NCBI GenBank assembly: GCA_943788055.1
Contig: CALSOU010000012.1
Span: 1-64,000, forward strand
Length of the DNA stretch: 64,000 bases
DNA from: an uncultured Saprospiraceae bacterium
GTDB lineage: Bacteria; Bacteroidota; Bacteroidia; Chitinophagales; Saprospiraceae
Reading direction: 5' to 3'
Shown here one piece after another: positions 45,404 to 54,710 of this stretch. Below the pieces are notes generated by a model. It worked only from the letters and a program-made list of their open reading frames with translations, was not told the origin of the DNA and did no database searches. A program made the position numbers and the translations under genes. The number at the start of each line of letters is the position of its first letter. Position 1 is the stretch's first letter.

Positions 45404-46897
45404 ATGTTAAAATTTTTGAAATTGTCTTTCGTATTCACTGCTGTGTCAGTAATGCTATCCTCATGTGGAGGATCAAAAGAAAGTTCAGCAGCAACTGGTT
45501 GGGATTACAATAGCCAGGAGTGGGGTGGATTTGAGAAATTAGACTATGAAGGTCAAATCACTGGTCCTAATTTAGTTCCAGTAGAAGGGGGTACTTTTTT
45601 GATGGGGCAGTCTCTTGAAGATGTTACTTATGAATGGAATAATGTCCCGAGACGTGTGACAGTTTCTTCATTCTACATGGATGAAACAGAGGTTACAAAT
45701 AGTTTCTACAAGGAATATATGTACTGGACAAGAAGGGTATACAAGTCTTACCCAGAGGTTTGGCAAAATTCACTTCCTGACACTTTAGTATGGAGAGAGG
45801 AGTTGTCTTACAACGAGCCGTTTGTAGAAACATACTTTCGCCATCCGTCATTTGACGATTATCCGGTTGTTGGTGTGAATTGGAATCAAGCCAATGAATA
45901 TTCTAAATGGAGATCTGATCGTGTTAATGAGATGATCCTTATTAGGCAAGGTGTTATCAATCCTTCTCCAGAGCAGATTGACAGAGAAAGTTTCAATACT
46001 GACGCTTATCTAGCAGGACAATACACTCCAAATGTGAGAAAGAACCTTCCCGATCCTGCAACGGGCGGTGAAAGGCAAGTTCGCTTTGAGGACGGTATTT
46101 TGCTACCTGAGTATAGACTACCAACCGAAGCAGAATGGGAGTATGCTGCTTTAGCATTGCAGGGAAATCAGGCTGCATCCAAGGATGAACTGATTACTGA
46201 TAAAAGATGGTTCCCTTGGGATGGCAATACTGCTAGATACAAAGTAAGAGATAAGTACCAAGGTAAAATGCTTGCCAATTTTAAAAGAGGTCGAGGTGAT
46301 TATATGGGTATGGCTGGTGCATTGAACGATAAAGGGCACATTACTGTAGATGTAAGAAGTAACTATCCAAATGATTTCGGATTGTATAACATGGCAGGTA
46401 ATGTTAGTGAATGGACTGCCGATGTGTACCGTCCTATGACTTCTACAACTTTGCGCGATGCAGAAAACCATGATTTGAATCCTTTTAGAGGTAATGAGTA
46501 CAAAGAGCTAATTTTGGACGAAGATGGAAGACCAGTTGATAAGGATAGTTTAGGTCGTTTGAAAGAAAGAATGGTCGAAGATACATTAGTAGCTGGAAGA
46601 GAGAATTATAAAAAAGGAGATCTTAAGAATTACCGAGATGGTGATGACGCAATCGTAAAATACGTATTTGGAAAGTACACTTTGATCAACGACAAGTCTC
46701 GAGTAATCAAGGGAGGTTCTTGGGCAGATCGTTTGTTCTGGTTGTCACCAGGTACAAGAAGATTCATGGACGAAGAAACTTCAAGTAAGACCGTGGGTTT
46801 CAGATGTGCCATGACAAGGGTTGGTGGACCAACTGGTAATGAAGACACAGCTGGAAATCAGTTTAAGGAAGGAAAACAGACTAGACGTAGGTACTAG
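45404..46897 (+). CDS. gldJ: Gliding motility lipoprotein GldJ
   Basis: 497 residues from the ATG at 45404 (a TTG at 45356 is rejected). Lipoprotein signal ending LSSCGGSKESS, then a formylglycine-generating-enzyme-like domain: VPVEGGTFLMGQSLEDV, FYMDETEVTNSFYKEY, YPVVGVNWNQANEYSKWR, YRLPTEAEWEYAA, GLYNMAGNVSEWTADV and KGGSWADRLFWLSPGTRRF. GldJ is an outer-membrane lipoprotein needed for the T9SS and gliding track. A terminator closes the unit, and murF follows. Confidence 0.94.
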   Translation: MLKFLKLSFVFTAVSVMLSSCGGSKESSAATGWDYNSQEWGGFEKLDYEGQITGPNLVPVEGGTFLMGQSLEDVTYEWNNVPRRVTVSSFYMDETEVTNSFYKEYMYWTRRVYKSYPEVWQNSLPDTLVWREELSYNEPFVETYFRHPSFDDYPVVGVNWNQANEYSKWRSDRVNEMILIRQGVINPSPEQIDRESFNTDAYLAGQYTPNVRKNLPDPATGGERQVRFEDGILLPEYRLPTEAEWEYAALALQGNQAASKDELITDKRWFPWDGNTARYKVRDKYQGKMLANFKRGRGDYMGMAGALNDKGHITVDVRSNYPNDFGLYNMAGNVSEWTADVYRPMTSTTLRDAENHDLNPFRGNEYKELILDEDGRPVDKDSLGRLKERMVEDTLVAGRENYKKGDLKNYRDGDDAIVKYVFGKYTLINDKSRVIKGGSWADRLFWLSPGTRRFMDEETSSKTVGFRCAMTRVGGPTGNEDTAGNQFKEGKQTRRRY

Positions 46898-46922
46898 AAA
46901 ATATAAGTTAAGATTTAAGAAG

Positions 46923-46958
46923 AAGCCTTTCACTTTCAAGTGTTAGGCTTTTTTTTTG
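46923..46958 (+). terminator. Intrinsic terminator of gldJ
   Basis: AAGCCTTTCACTT, TC, AAGTGTTAGGCTT (mismatched in the middle), then a long T run. Confidence 0.8.
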
Positions 46959-47002
46959 TTTTTTTGCTCAAGTTTTAGCTATTGACTATAAATTCAGATG
47001 AC

Positions 47003-48292
47003 ATGGTAGATCAGCTTTTGAATGAAGTTTATGAATATTACCTCAATTCGAATGGTATTTCGATAGACACAAGAACTATTGAAAAGGGCGAAATATTTTT
47101 TGCTATTAAAGGGGATAATTTTGATGGAAATGAATACGCCATGCTGGCCCTGGAAAAGGGAGCTGCGAAAGTAGTAGTTTCAAGCTCATCTATTGATCAC
47201 TTTAATGCTATAAAGGTCGATGATACTTTAGTGTTTCTGCAGAAGCTTGCAAAACATCATAGAAATGAGAGTAAGATGACACTTCTTGCACTAACTGGTT
47301 CAAATGGAAAAACCACGACCAAAGAGTTAATTGCTCAAGTCCTAAAAAAGCAGTATCGAATTGACTTTACTAAAGGTAATTTGAATAATCATCTAGGTGT
47401 TCCGTTGACACTTTTAAATTTTCGCAAAGATTTGGATATCGGAATTGTTGAGATGGGTGCAAATCACGTAGGAGAGATCGAAGATTTATCAAGAATTGCT
47501 TCTCCAAATTATGGATTAATCACGAATATTGGCAAGGCGCATATAGGTGAGTTTGGTGGGCAGGAGAATATTCTAATAGCGAAAACAGAATTGTATCGAA
47601 ATATTATATCTAATTCAGGTGTCATATTTTGCAATCGGAAAGACCCTGTTTTACCTAGGCAATTAGAAGGTTACGAGAATACTGTGTTTTTTGATAGTAG
47701 GTTTCAAGGTGGAGTCAAAAGTGTAGTTGATGAATATGAACCAAAAATCGTTTTGACAGTCGATGCGGAAGGACGAGAATACTCCGCAACCTTGAACATT
47801 GGAGGAAGGCATAATTTTATGAATGTACAATCCGCTATTGCGATAGGACTCTATTTTGGGATCACTCCGAATGAAATAGTAGATCAGCTTCAGACCTTTC
47901 AAGCGCCGGACAATCGATCGCAATGGATAGAGACAGAACGCAATAAAGTATTCCTAGACGCATATAACGCAAATCCTGATAGTGTTTCAGCGGCAATCGA
48001 ATATTTTATAGAGTTAGATATACCTCGGAAACTTATAATTGTTGGAGATATGCGAGAACTGGGTGAATATAGTCTTATTGAACACCAGAATATTTTTGAC
48101 CGATTGAAGAAAAGTAATATACCTTTCTACCTCGTCGGTGAAGAATTCAGTTCAGCGGTGAATGATGATAGAGTTTTCCTAAGTAAAGAAGATCTCTTAG
48201 AACATGTAAACCTTGGGGATGTTAAAGATATGTCTGTACTGGTGAAAGCTTCAAGAGGAATAAAGCTAGAATCCCTTCTAAGCGAATTCTAG
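47003..48292 (+). CDS. murF: UDP-N-acetylmuramoyl-tripeptide--D-alanyl-D-alanine ligase
   Basis: Adds D-Ala-D-Ala to the muropeptide precursor. 429 residues from the ATG at 47003; a TTG at 46982 is a poor start. N-terminal GISIDTRTIEKGEIFFAIKGDNFDGN, ATP motif LTGSNGKTTTKEL, EMGANHVGEI, and C-terminal DAYNANPDSVSAAI. Follows gldJ, an order reported in Flavobacterium. Its stop abuts the arginase-like gene's stop with no gap. Confidence 0.94.
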   Translation: MVDQLLNEVYEYYLNSNGISIDTRTIEKGEIFFAIKGDNFDGNEYAMLALEKGAAKVVVSSSSIDHFNAIKVDDTLVFLQKLAKHHRNESKMTLLALTGSNGKTTTKELIAQVLKKQYRIDFTKGNLNNHLGVPLTLLNFRKDLDIGIVEMGANHVGEIEDLSRIASPNYGLITNIGKAHIGEFGGQENILIAKTELYRNIISNSGVIFCNRKDPVLPRQLEGYENTVFFDSRFQGGVKSVVDEYEPKIVLTVDAEGREYSATLNIGGRHNFMNVQSAIAIGLYFGITPNEIVDQLQTFQAPDNRSQWIETERNKVFLDAYNANPDSVSAAIEYFIELDIPRKLIIVGDMRELGEYSLIEHQNIFDRLKKSNIPFYLVGEEFSSAVNDDRVFLSKEDLLEHVNLGDVKDMSVLVKASRGIKLESLLSEF

Positions 48293-49312
48293 TTAAAATG
48301 ATAATCTAGCCAATTTTTCCGGAATCTCATTTTGACAAGCGACGAGATAATCTTTGTGAGTACAAGGTATCATTTCAGCTGCACCTGCTTCTTTGATCCA
48401 CCATCTTCCTGATTTTTTTGCTTTTAGGAACACAAGAGGTTCAGTCAGTCCATCAATATCAACTAGAAATTCGTTGAATTCTTCAGAATGATCCAGATTG
48501 TCAAGAATACATTGATTCCTTGCTTCTGTGAAATACCACAGTCCTTGGGCAATTAGTTGAGCGGTTTGGCGATTGAAATCGTACTCAGAATTGTAGTTGT
48601 AAATAAACAAGCATTTTAGGCGCTCATTGAATCCAAAAAATCTGAATAACTGAGTAAACTCTTGCGCATTTAGTCCATTTGGAGAGGCATCTTTGTGGCC
48701 AGGGATATCAGAATGTTGCATGATATTCAGATCAAAACAAATTGTATCAGTTATTCGTGTATAGGGTTCTGCCTCTTCAATTTGGCTTGATACTTGCGCT
48801 AGTCGCACTATATCGCTTTGATTAAGTTTGCTAAGCGGATTAAGATGCCCTTGAGCTCCCAAGGAAGTGACTCTTTTGCATAGACCAAAATCATTCTGTG
48901 AATAGAAAGAAGTCCTTTTTCCGCAATATAAACTTTCAAAAGATTTTTCAAAGGCATTTAGGGCAAAGTGAAATGTGTTTATGATTTTTGGATCAGAAGT
49001 TATCAAAACTGGCAATAACTTGCTTTCTAAAAGTTCGGTAAATAGTGAAATAATGAAGTTTACATCATTATTTCTAAGATGACCTAAATCAGCCAGATAT
49101 AAATTATCTAAATGGTGATACATTTCGTAAAATTGCAGTCGAATTTGGTCCATGTGCTCGTGATTGTCACTGAATAAAACAATTTGACAATCTTCGATAT
49201 CTGGGAAAATCGATTTATGAACTTTTATTCCTTGACCAATAGAATCTGGAGACAAATTTGGAATTTGACTTGTGATCTCTGGGTTTACTTTGCTTAACCA
49301 ATTTTCTAACAT
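48293..49312 (-). CDS. Arginase-fold (ureohydrolase-like) protein lacking metal ligands
   Basis: 339 residues. The architecture follows ureohydrolases: the SFDxDxxDP region appears as CFDLNIMQHSDIPG, followed by PNGLNAQE, and the C-terminal EYD..R.TAQLIAQGLWYF. But the second metal Asp is Asn, the GGDHS position reads TSDPK and the DAHxD motif is not found. It is therefore probably a catalytically dead homologue used as a scaffold or sensor. Related uncharacterised proteins near gldJ are known in this phylum as far as I recall. Convergent with murF and upstream of the dehydrogenase. Confidence 0.7.
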   Translation of the reverse strand: MLENWLSKVNPEITSQIPNLSPDSIGQGIKVHKSIFPDIEDCQIVLFSDNHEHMDQIRLQFYEMYHHLDNLYLADLGHLRNNDVNFIISLFTELLESKLLPVLITSDPKIINTFHFALNAFEKSFESLYCGKRTSFYSQNDFGLCKRVTSLGAQGHLNPLSKLNQSDIVRLAQVSSQIEEAEPYTRITDTICFDLNIMQHSDIPGHKDASPNGLNAQEFTQLFRFFGFNERLKCLFIYNYNSEYDFNRQTAQLIAQGLWYFTEARNQCILDNLDHSEEFNEFLVDIDGLTEPLVFLKAKKSGRWWIKEAGAAEMIPCTHKDYLVACQNEIPEKLARLSF

Positions 49313-49393
49313 AACACATTAAACTTTTTACAAATATAAAAAGTATTGATTAAAAGTGCTTTAGTGTGATAACATATTTTAATTCCAATTGTA

Positions 49394-50626
49394 ATGAAGA
49401 ATTTAGAGGACTTACTAGAAGCATATAAAGCCAAGGAACCAGAAGTAGTTTTTGAGTGGAACGATCCTGAAACATATGCAAAGGGTTGGATTGTGATAAA
49501 TTCACTAAAAAATGGTGCTGCAGGTGGTGGAACAAGAATGAGGAGAGGCTTGACTAAAGATGAGGTAGTTTCTTTAGCAAAAGTTATGGAAATAAAGTTT
49601 TCCGTTTGTGGACCACCGATAGGTGGAGCTAAATCAGGAATAGATTTTGATCCTGTAGATCCAAGAAGAGAGGATGTTTTAAAAAGATGGTACAAGGTTG
49701 CTTATCCGATATTGAAGAGCTACTATGGAACTGGAGGTGACCTAAATGTGGATGAATTGAAAGATGTAATTCCTATCACAGAAGACTTAGGGCTTTGGCA
49801 CCCGCAAGAAGGAGTCGTAAACGGGCACCTCAAAAGTGCTAAGGGTGAAAAAATTAACTTGATTGGTCAGCTTCGATACGGCTGTGCGAAAATTGTTGAA
49901 GACAATCGATATATTCCAGAAAATGGCCAGAAGTATGCAGTAGCAGATATGATTACTGGTTATGGAGTTAGTGAATCCGTAAAGCATTTTTATGAAATCT
50001 TCAAGTCAACGAGTTTAGAAGGTAAGCGCACGATAATTCAAGGTTGGGGAAATGTTGCCTCGGCAGCTGCTTATTATCTTGCACTCAATGGAGCCAAAAT
50101 AGTTGGAATTATAGATCGCGATGGCGGAATAATTGATCAAGATGGATTGAGTTTGAGACAGGTAGAAGAGCTTTTCAGCGACAAAAAAGGTAATAAATTG
50201 AACGCGGAAGAAATGATAAGCTTCGACGAGGCAAATGTTAAGATTTGGGACCTCGAAGCAGAAATCTTTATTCCCGGGGCAGCATCTAAGATAGTTTCGC
50301 GATCTCAAATAATAAGGTTGATGGACAAAGGTCTTGAAACAATTTCGTGCGGAGCAAACGTACCATTTGTTGATGATAAGGTGTTTTTTGGAAAAACTGC
50401 TTCAGAATTGGATCTGGAAATTTCTATTATTCCTGATTTTGTTGCCAATTGTGGTATGGCAAGAGTTTTTGCATATTTAATGCAAAAAGATATTGAACTT
50501 ACAGACCAAGCAATCTTTAGCGATGTTTCGCAGACCATTAAGTTATACTTGGAAAGTCTTTATGAAGAAAGCAGTAGTCCAAAAGAAATATCTAGTAGAT
50601 CTCTTCGCAAGTCAATTTTAAGTTAA
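49394..50626 (+). CDS. Glu/Leu/Phe/Val dehydrogenase family protein
   Basis: 410 residues. N-terminal catalytic domain with the glycine-rich GAAGGGTRMRRGLT, GPPIGGAKSGID (catalytic Lys) and GTGGDLNVDE, then a Rossmann fold (IQGWGNVASAAAYYLALNGAKIVGIIDRDG). These enzymes oxidatively deaminate an amino acid with NAD(P). The substrate could be glutamate, leucine or valine; it is not decided by the sequence. Confidence 0.9.
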   Translation: MKNLEDLLEAYKAKEPEVVFEWNDPETYAKGWIVINSLKNGAAGGGTRMRRGLTKDEVVSLAKVMEIKFSVCGPPIGGAKSGIDFDPVDPRREDVLKRWYKVAYPILKSYYGTGGDLNVDELKDVIPITEDLGLWHPQEGVVNGHLKSAKGEKINLIGQLRYGCAKIVEDNRYIPENGQKYAVADMITGYGVSESVKHFYEIFKSTSLEGKRTIIQGWGNVASAAAYYLALNGAKIVGIIDRDGGIIDQDGLSLRQVEELFSDKKGNKLNAEEMISFDEANVKIWDLEAEIFIPGAASKIVSRSQIIRLMDKGLETISCGANVPFVDDKVFFGKTASELDLEISIIPDFVANCGMARVFAYLMQKDIELTDQAIFSDVSQTIKLYLESLYEESSSPKEISSRSLRKSILS

Positions 50627-50707
50627 ATATAAAAAAAGCAGTATATATTGCTTTGTAGTGATTAAATAGATAAATTTACGTATTATTAAGTCAATTAAAA
50701 TAAAAAT

Positions 50708-52456
50708 ATGTTACATCGAATCAGTTTAATTTTTACCTTATTGTTATTTGTGGGGTATTCAATTCAAGCACAAGAAGATGGTTGGTCAAAACCAAGCATT
50801 ACAGACGAAATGACCATTTCACCTGACCAGAATAAGAAGTGGAAGATGGGAGAATATGGTTATTCTGCAAAACCAAACAGTGCACTTGAAGTTGGTTTAC
50901 ATGCTGGCTTTTTTCAAATAAATGGTGATATTCCATCTCAAATCCCGGCGGGATTTGGATTAGGTCTGCACCTTCGTAAAGCTATCAATTATTCACTTTC
51001 GTGGAGAGTAGGTGCACAATACAGTACTGCATCAGGTCTTGACGGACGAGAAAGTAGCGTTGCCGTTTTGAAACTAGATAATCGATCTGTAGATTTTTCT
51101 GCATATGATGATAGTGATAGATTGTATAGAAATTTTACTGCTGTTAATTTCCAAGGTACGTTTGAATTGATTGCAAATGTTGGAAATTTACTTTTTCACC
51201 AACCGCGAAATAAGTGGAATTTGTATGCTGGTCTAGGTGTAGGAATTACATCTGTTAGTGTTAATATGGATTACTTTAGTGGTGAAAATACTCCATATGA
51301 TTTTTCAAGTGTTTTGGGTGAAGAAAACAACGCTGATAAAAGAAATGCTATTAAAGACATTTTAGATGGCGAGACAGAGTCTGGATTTGAGAATGATCGG
51401 GGAGTTGGTTTTCTTGATAACAATGGAAGTATTTTCCCTTCGCTTGTAGGATCCATCGCATTATCAAGAAAAATTAATAAACGAGTCAATGTTTCTTTTG
51501 AGCAACAGTTTTGGCTTCAAAGCTTTGACAAATGGGATGGACACATTTACAGAAGTTCATTTGATCAGTCCAATAATAGTGACAACGCATCCTATAGTAG
51601 CCTACGCTTTGGTATTAATATCGGTAATTTCGATAAGGTTACAGAACCGCTTTATTGGTTGAACCCAATTGATGCAGCATTTAATGATATTGCAGCATTA
51701 AAGCAAAGACCAGTACTTGACCTTACTGATGCAGACGCAGATGGCGTTGTTGATATGTTAGATCAAGAATTAGGTTCTGAAGCTGGTTGTCCGGTTGATA
51801 CAAGAGGTGTAACACTTGACAGTGACGGAGACGGAGTCGCAGATTGTAAAGACAAAGAACCATACTCACCTCCAGGATACGATGTCGATAATAATGGTGT
51901 ATCTTCCGCTCCAAGTCCGTTAAATGAGTCAGATGTAAACACAATCGTTGATTCTAAAATGAATGCTCTTAGATCTTCTTTAGTAAATACAGGTTGTGGA
52001 GAGTGGTTTTTACCAATGATTCACTTCGATCTAGATAAATACTATATTAAGCCTGAGTATTTCGGTCAGTTACACCATGTAGCTGAGGTTCTTGAGAAGT
52101 GTCCAGATTTGTGTGTAACTGTAGTTGGTCACACAGATTCAAGTAGTTCAAATGATTACAACAAGGTCCTTTCTTACAATAGAGGAAAAGCAGCAGTAGA
52201 TTATTTAGTTATGAACTACGGTGTTTCAAGAGATAGATTAAAATTGATGTATGGAGGAGAAGAAGATCCCCTTGTAAAGAACGTTTCAAGTTCTGGCGGT
52301 AGAGAAGTTGAATCTCAACAGTATATGAATAGACGTGTAGAATTTAGAGTGTGTGATGATTCTGATTTTGACATGGATATGCCTGAGGCAGGAAGTAGGA
52401 AGAATAGTGGTATGAAGAGTTCCAGCAATAGTGGAAATAAGAACAGTGGTTATTAA
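50708..52456 (+). CDS. OmpA-family outer membrane protein with TSP3 repeats
   Basis: 582 residues. Signal peptide (IFTLLLFVGYSIQAQ). An N-terminal outer-membrane barrel-like domain (about 60-310) is followed by Ca-binding thrombospondin type 3 repeats (DADADGVVDMLDQE, DSDGDGVADCKDKEP, DVDNNGV). A C-terminal OmpA peptidoglycan-binding domain (about 430-555; VVGHTDSSSSNDYNKVLSYNRGKA, NRRVEFRV) ends in a Ser/Asn-rich tail. Anchors the outer membrane to the wall. A strong terminator follows. Confidence 0.9.
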   Translation: MLHRISLIFTLLLFVGYSIQAQEDGWSKPSITDEMTISPDQNKKWKMGEYGYSAKPNSALEVGLHAGFFQINGDIPSQIPAGFGLGLHLRKAINYSLSWRVGAQYSTASGLDGRESSVAVLKLDNRSVDFSAYDDSDRLYRNFTAVNFQGTFELIANVGNLLFHQPRNKWNLYAGLGVGITSVSVNMDYFSGENTPYDFSSVLGEENNADKRNAIKDILDGETESGFENDRGVGFLDNNGSIFPSLVGSIALSRKINKRVNVSFEQQFWLQSFDKWDGHIYRSSFDQSNNSDNASYSSLRFGINIGNFDKVTEPLYWLNPIDAAFNDIAALKQRPVLDLTDADADGVVDMLDQELGSEAGCPVDTRGVTLDSDGDGVADCKDKEPYSPPGYDVDNNGVSSAPSPLNESDVNTIVDSKMNALRSSLVNTGCGEWFLPMIHFDLDKYYIKPEYFGQLHHVAEVLEKCPDLCVTVVGHTDSSSSNDYNKVLSYNRGKAAVDYLVMNYGVSRDRLKLMYGGEEDPLVKNVSSSGGREVESQQYMNRRVEFRVCDDSDFDMDMPEAGSRKNSGMKSSSNSGNKNSGY

Positions 52457-52481
52457 TTGACATAATAATATTATTATTGGG

Positions 52482-52514
52482 AGCCGGATTGATTTCAATC
52501 CGGCTTTTTTTTTA
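52482..52514 (+). terminator. Strong terminator after the OmpA-family gene
   Basis: AGCCGGATTGA, TT, TCAATCCGGCT, then nine or more T. Confidence 0.92.
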
Positions 52515-52821
52515 TGGATCACTTAAACTTTATACTAATAGAAATGGGGTCCTCTTGAGGATGGGATTTCTTCACTTTATCCTTTTCCGGTTCTACTTTT
52601 GTCTGTGAAATCGCTAGATTAATCTGATTTTAGTGACTAGCGAAACTTTTGTTTGATTTATTGAATTCTAATAGTATATTTAGGTTGATACATCAAGGTT
52701 GCTATGGTTTGGATTTCATTTTATTCCTTTCAGAACTTTGATGTATATCATTCACTTTTGCTTGCTTTAAACCACAGTAGGTTTTGGCTGAAAGATTAGC
52801 TTCATTTAAAACAAACTTCAG
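52515..52821. other. Intergenic region before the SPFH gene
   Basis: About 300 bases, no open frame and no repeat. It must hold the SPFH promoter, but I cannot point to a -7 element. Confidence 0.4.
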
Positions 52822-53766
52822 ATGTCGGAGATTATTATCGGTGCCATGATACTAGGACTTTTAGTATTATTTAGCTCTTTTTTTACAGTTAAACAGCAGA
52901 CTGCCGCAATTGTAGAGCGATTTGGGAAATTTCAGAGTATAAGACTTCCGGGCTTGCAATTGAAAGTTCCATTGGTAGATCGAATAGCAGGCAAAGTAAC
53001 TATGAAGATCCAGCAATTAGATGTCAATGTTGAAACTAAAACTCGAGATGATGTTTTCGTTAAAATGAAAGTTTCCGTCCAATACGTCATTCTGAAGGAT
53101 AACATCTACGATGCCTTTTATAAATTAGAGAATCCAGATGCTCAGATAACATCATATGTATTTGATACCGTACGTGCTGAAGTTCCTAAGTTGAAATTAG
53201 ATGATGTTTTTGTAAGAAAAGATGATATAGCTATTGCCATTCGAAGAGAACTCGAAGAAGCGATGAATACATATGGGTATGGAATCATTAAAGCTTTGGT
53301 AACAGATATAGATCCTGACGCTGCTGTCAAGAATGCAATGAATCGAATTAATGCAGCGGAAAGAGAGAAAGTTGCCGCGGAGTATGACGGTGAAGCAGAA
53401 CGAATAAGAATTGTAGCGAAGGCGAAAGCAGAAGCTGAAAGCAAGCGTTTACAAGGTCAAGGAACAGCTGATCAGCGTCGTGAAATAGCAAAAGGGCTTG
53501 AAGATTCTGTAGAAGTTTTGAATAAAGTTGGAATCAATTCTCAAGAGGCAAGTGCATTAATTGTTATTACACAGCACTATGACACCTTACAAGCTATGGG
53601 AGAGACTAATAATAGCAATCTTATTCTCCTTCCAAATTCACCTTCGCAGGCAAGTGATATGCTTTCTCAAATGATAACATCTTTTACGGCAGCAAATCAG
53701 ATGGGTGAGGACATGAAGCTAGCAAATAAAGAGGAAGAAATATTGAAATTAAAGTCGAATAAATAA
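52822..53766 (+). CDS. SPFH-domain (stomatin/prohibitin-like) membrane protein
   Basis: 314 residues. An N-terminal membrane segment (IIIGAMILGLLVLFSSFFTV) is followed by an SPFH/PHB domain (QTAAIVERFGKFQSIRLPGLQLKVPLVDRI, VNVETKTRDDVFVKM, AMNRINAAEREKVAAEYDGEAERIRIVAKA) and a helical tail that forms oligomers. These proteins build membrane microdomains. No NfeD partner is nearby. About 130 bases upstream of sodB. Confidence 0.9.
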   Translation: MSEIIIGAMILGLLVLFSSFFTVKQQTAAIVERFGKFQSIRLPGLQLKVPLVDRIAGKVTMKIQQLDVNVETKTRDDVFVKMKVSVQYVILKDNIYDAFYKLENPDAQITSYVFDTVRAEVPKLKLDDVFVRKDDIAIAIRRELEEAMNTYGYGIIKALVTDIDPDAAVKNAMNRINAAEREKVAAEYDGEAERIRIVAKAKAEAESKRLQGQGTADQRREIAKGLEDSVEVLNKVGINSQEASALIVITQHYDTLQAMGETNNSNLILLPNSPSQASDMLSQMITSFTAANQMGEDMKLANKEEEILKLKSNK

Positions 53767-53816
53767 ATTTTAGCTTTTTGTGAAAACATAGTTTGCACTA
53801 GTAAGTTTATGATATA

Positions 53817-53828
53817 GACCACGTGGTC
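53817..53828. promoter_or_regulatory. Perfect 12-bp palindrome upstream of sodB
   Basis: GACCACGTGGTC, a complete inverted repeat with no spacer, 64 bases before the sodB start. Possible operator. Confidence 0.4.
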
Positions 53829-53854
53829 AAATAAGAATCAATTTAATTAATGAC

Positions 53855-53874
53855 GTTGTAGATTAACCTACAAC
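53855..53874. promoter_or_regulatory. Inverted repeat in the sodB leader
   Basis: GTTGTAG, ATTAAC, CTACAAC: a perfect 7-bp stem around a 6-base loop, 18 bases before the sodB start. Could be an operator or an mRNA hairpin near the ribosome site. Confidence 0.45.
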
Positions 53875-53892
53875 AACTAAATACTTTAAAAG

Positions 53893-54499
53893 ATGGCTTT
53901 TTACATTACCTGATTTACCTTATGCATTTGAAGCACTTGAACCACATATTGACGCTCGTACTATGGAGATTCATCATGACAGACATCATGCTGGATATAC
54001 ATCAAAATTAAATGCTGCTATCGAGGGTACTGATCTTGCAGACAAAGCAATAGGTGATATCCTAAGTAACCTTGACATGTCAAATAAAGCTGTTCGAAAT
54101 AATGGCGGTGGATACTACAACCACGATCTATTTTGGAAAGTTATGTCTCCAAATGGGGGTGGAAATCCAACTGGTGATATAGCGAAGGCTATAGATGCTG
54201 ATTTAGGATCATTCGAGGACTTCAAAGAAGCCTTTAGTAATGCTGCAAAAACACAGTTCGGTTCAGGTTGGGCTTGGTTGTGTGTCAAACACGGTAAATT
54301 GGAAGTTTGTAGCTCAGCAAATCAAGATAATCCAATGATGCCAGGTATTGGATGTGGAGGTACACCGATTTTGGGGTTGGATGTATGGGAACATGCATAC
54401 TACTTGAATTATCAGAATAAAAGACCAGATTATGTTAATGCATTTTTCAATGTTATTAACTGGGATGAAGTAAATAAAAGATACAAGGATGCACTCTAA
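53893..54499 (+). CDS. sodB: Fe/Mn superoxide dismutase, N-terminus frameshifted
   Basis: The uninterrupted frame starts only at 53963 and misses the N-terminal about 23 residues. The ATG at 53893 reads MAF, then a run of five T (53898-53902) shifts the frame to TGA. Reading four T restores [18 protein letters not shown], the exact canonical SOD start, continuing in frame to 54499 and giving about 201 residues. Ligands present: His in EIHHDRHH, His in [10 protein letters not shown], and Asp and His in [16 protein letters not shown]. The [15 protein letters not shown] segment fits Bacteroidota cambialistic SODs. It is almost certainly intact in the organism. Confidence 0.9.
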
Positions 54500-54520
54500 G
54501 CAGTGCATGCTATCATGATA

Positions 54521-54561
54521 AACGCGCTTTGTAATGAAAATTACAAAGCGCGTTCCTTTTT
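54521..54561 (+). terminator. Strong terminator after sodB
   Basis: AACGCGCTTTGTAAT, GAAA, ATTACAAAGCGCGTT, then CCTTTTTG. A 15-bp perfect stem. Confidence 0.9.
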
Positions 54562-54710
54562 GTTGACTCTTGATTATTCAATGAGAGCGAAGTCTCGCTG
54601 TCATCTATTTTTACTTAAATTAACAATTTCTTAGTACTGTTTTTAGTTTGTAATGAGTTAAAGATTTGAGGGACGCATTGACAATCTCTTTAATGAAATG
54701 TAAATCAATT

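Noticed and set aside
52462-52477. Palindrome ATAATAATATTATTAT before the OmpA-family terminator
   Set aside because: Simple AT repeat that arises easily by chance in AT-rich sequence.
53142-53444. 100-codon minus-strand frame inside the SPFH gene
   Set aside because: Antisense to conserved SPFH sequence; Ala/Ser-rich, typical of shadow frames.
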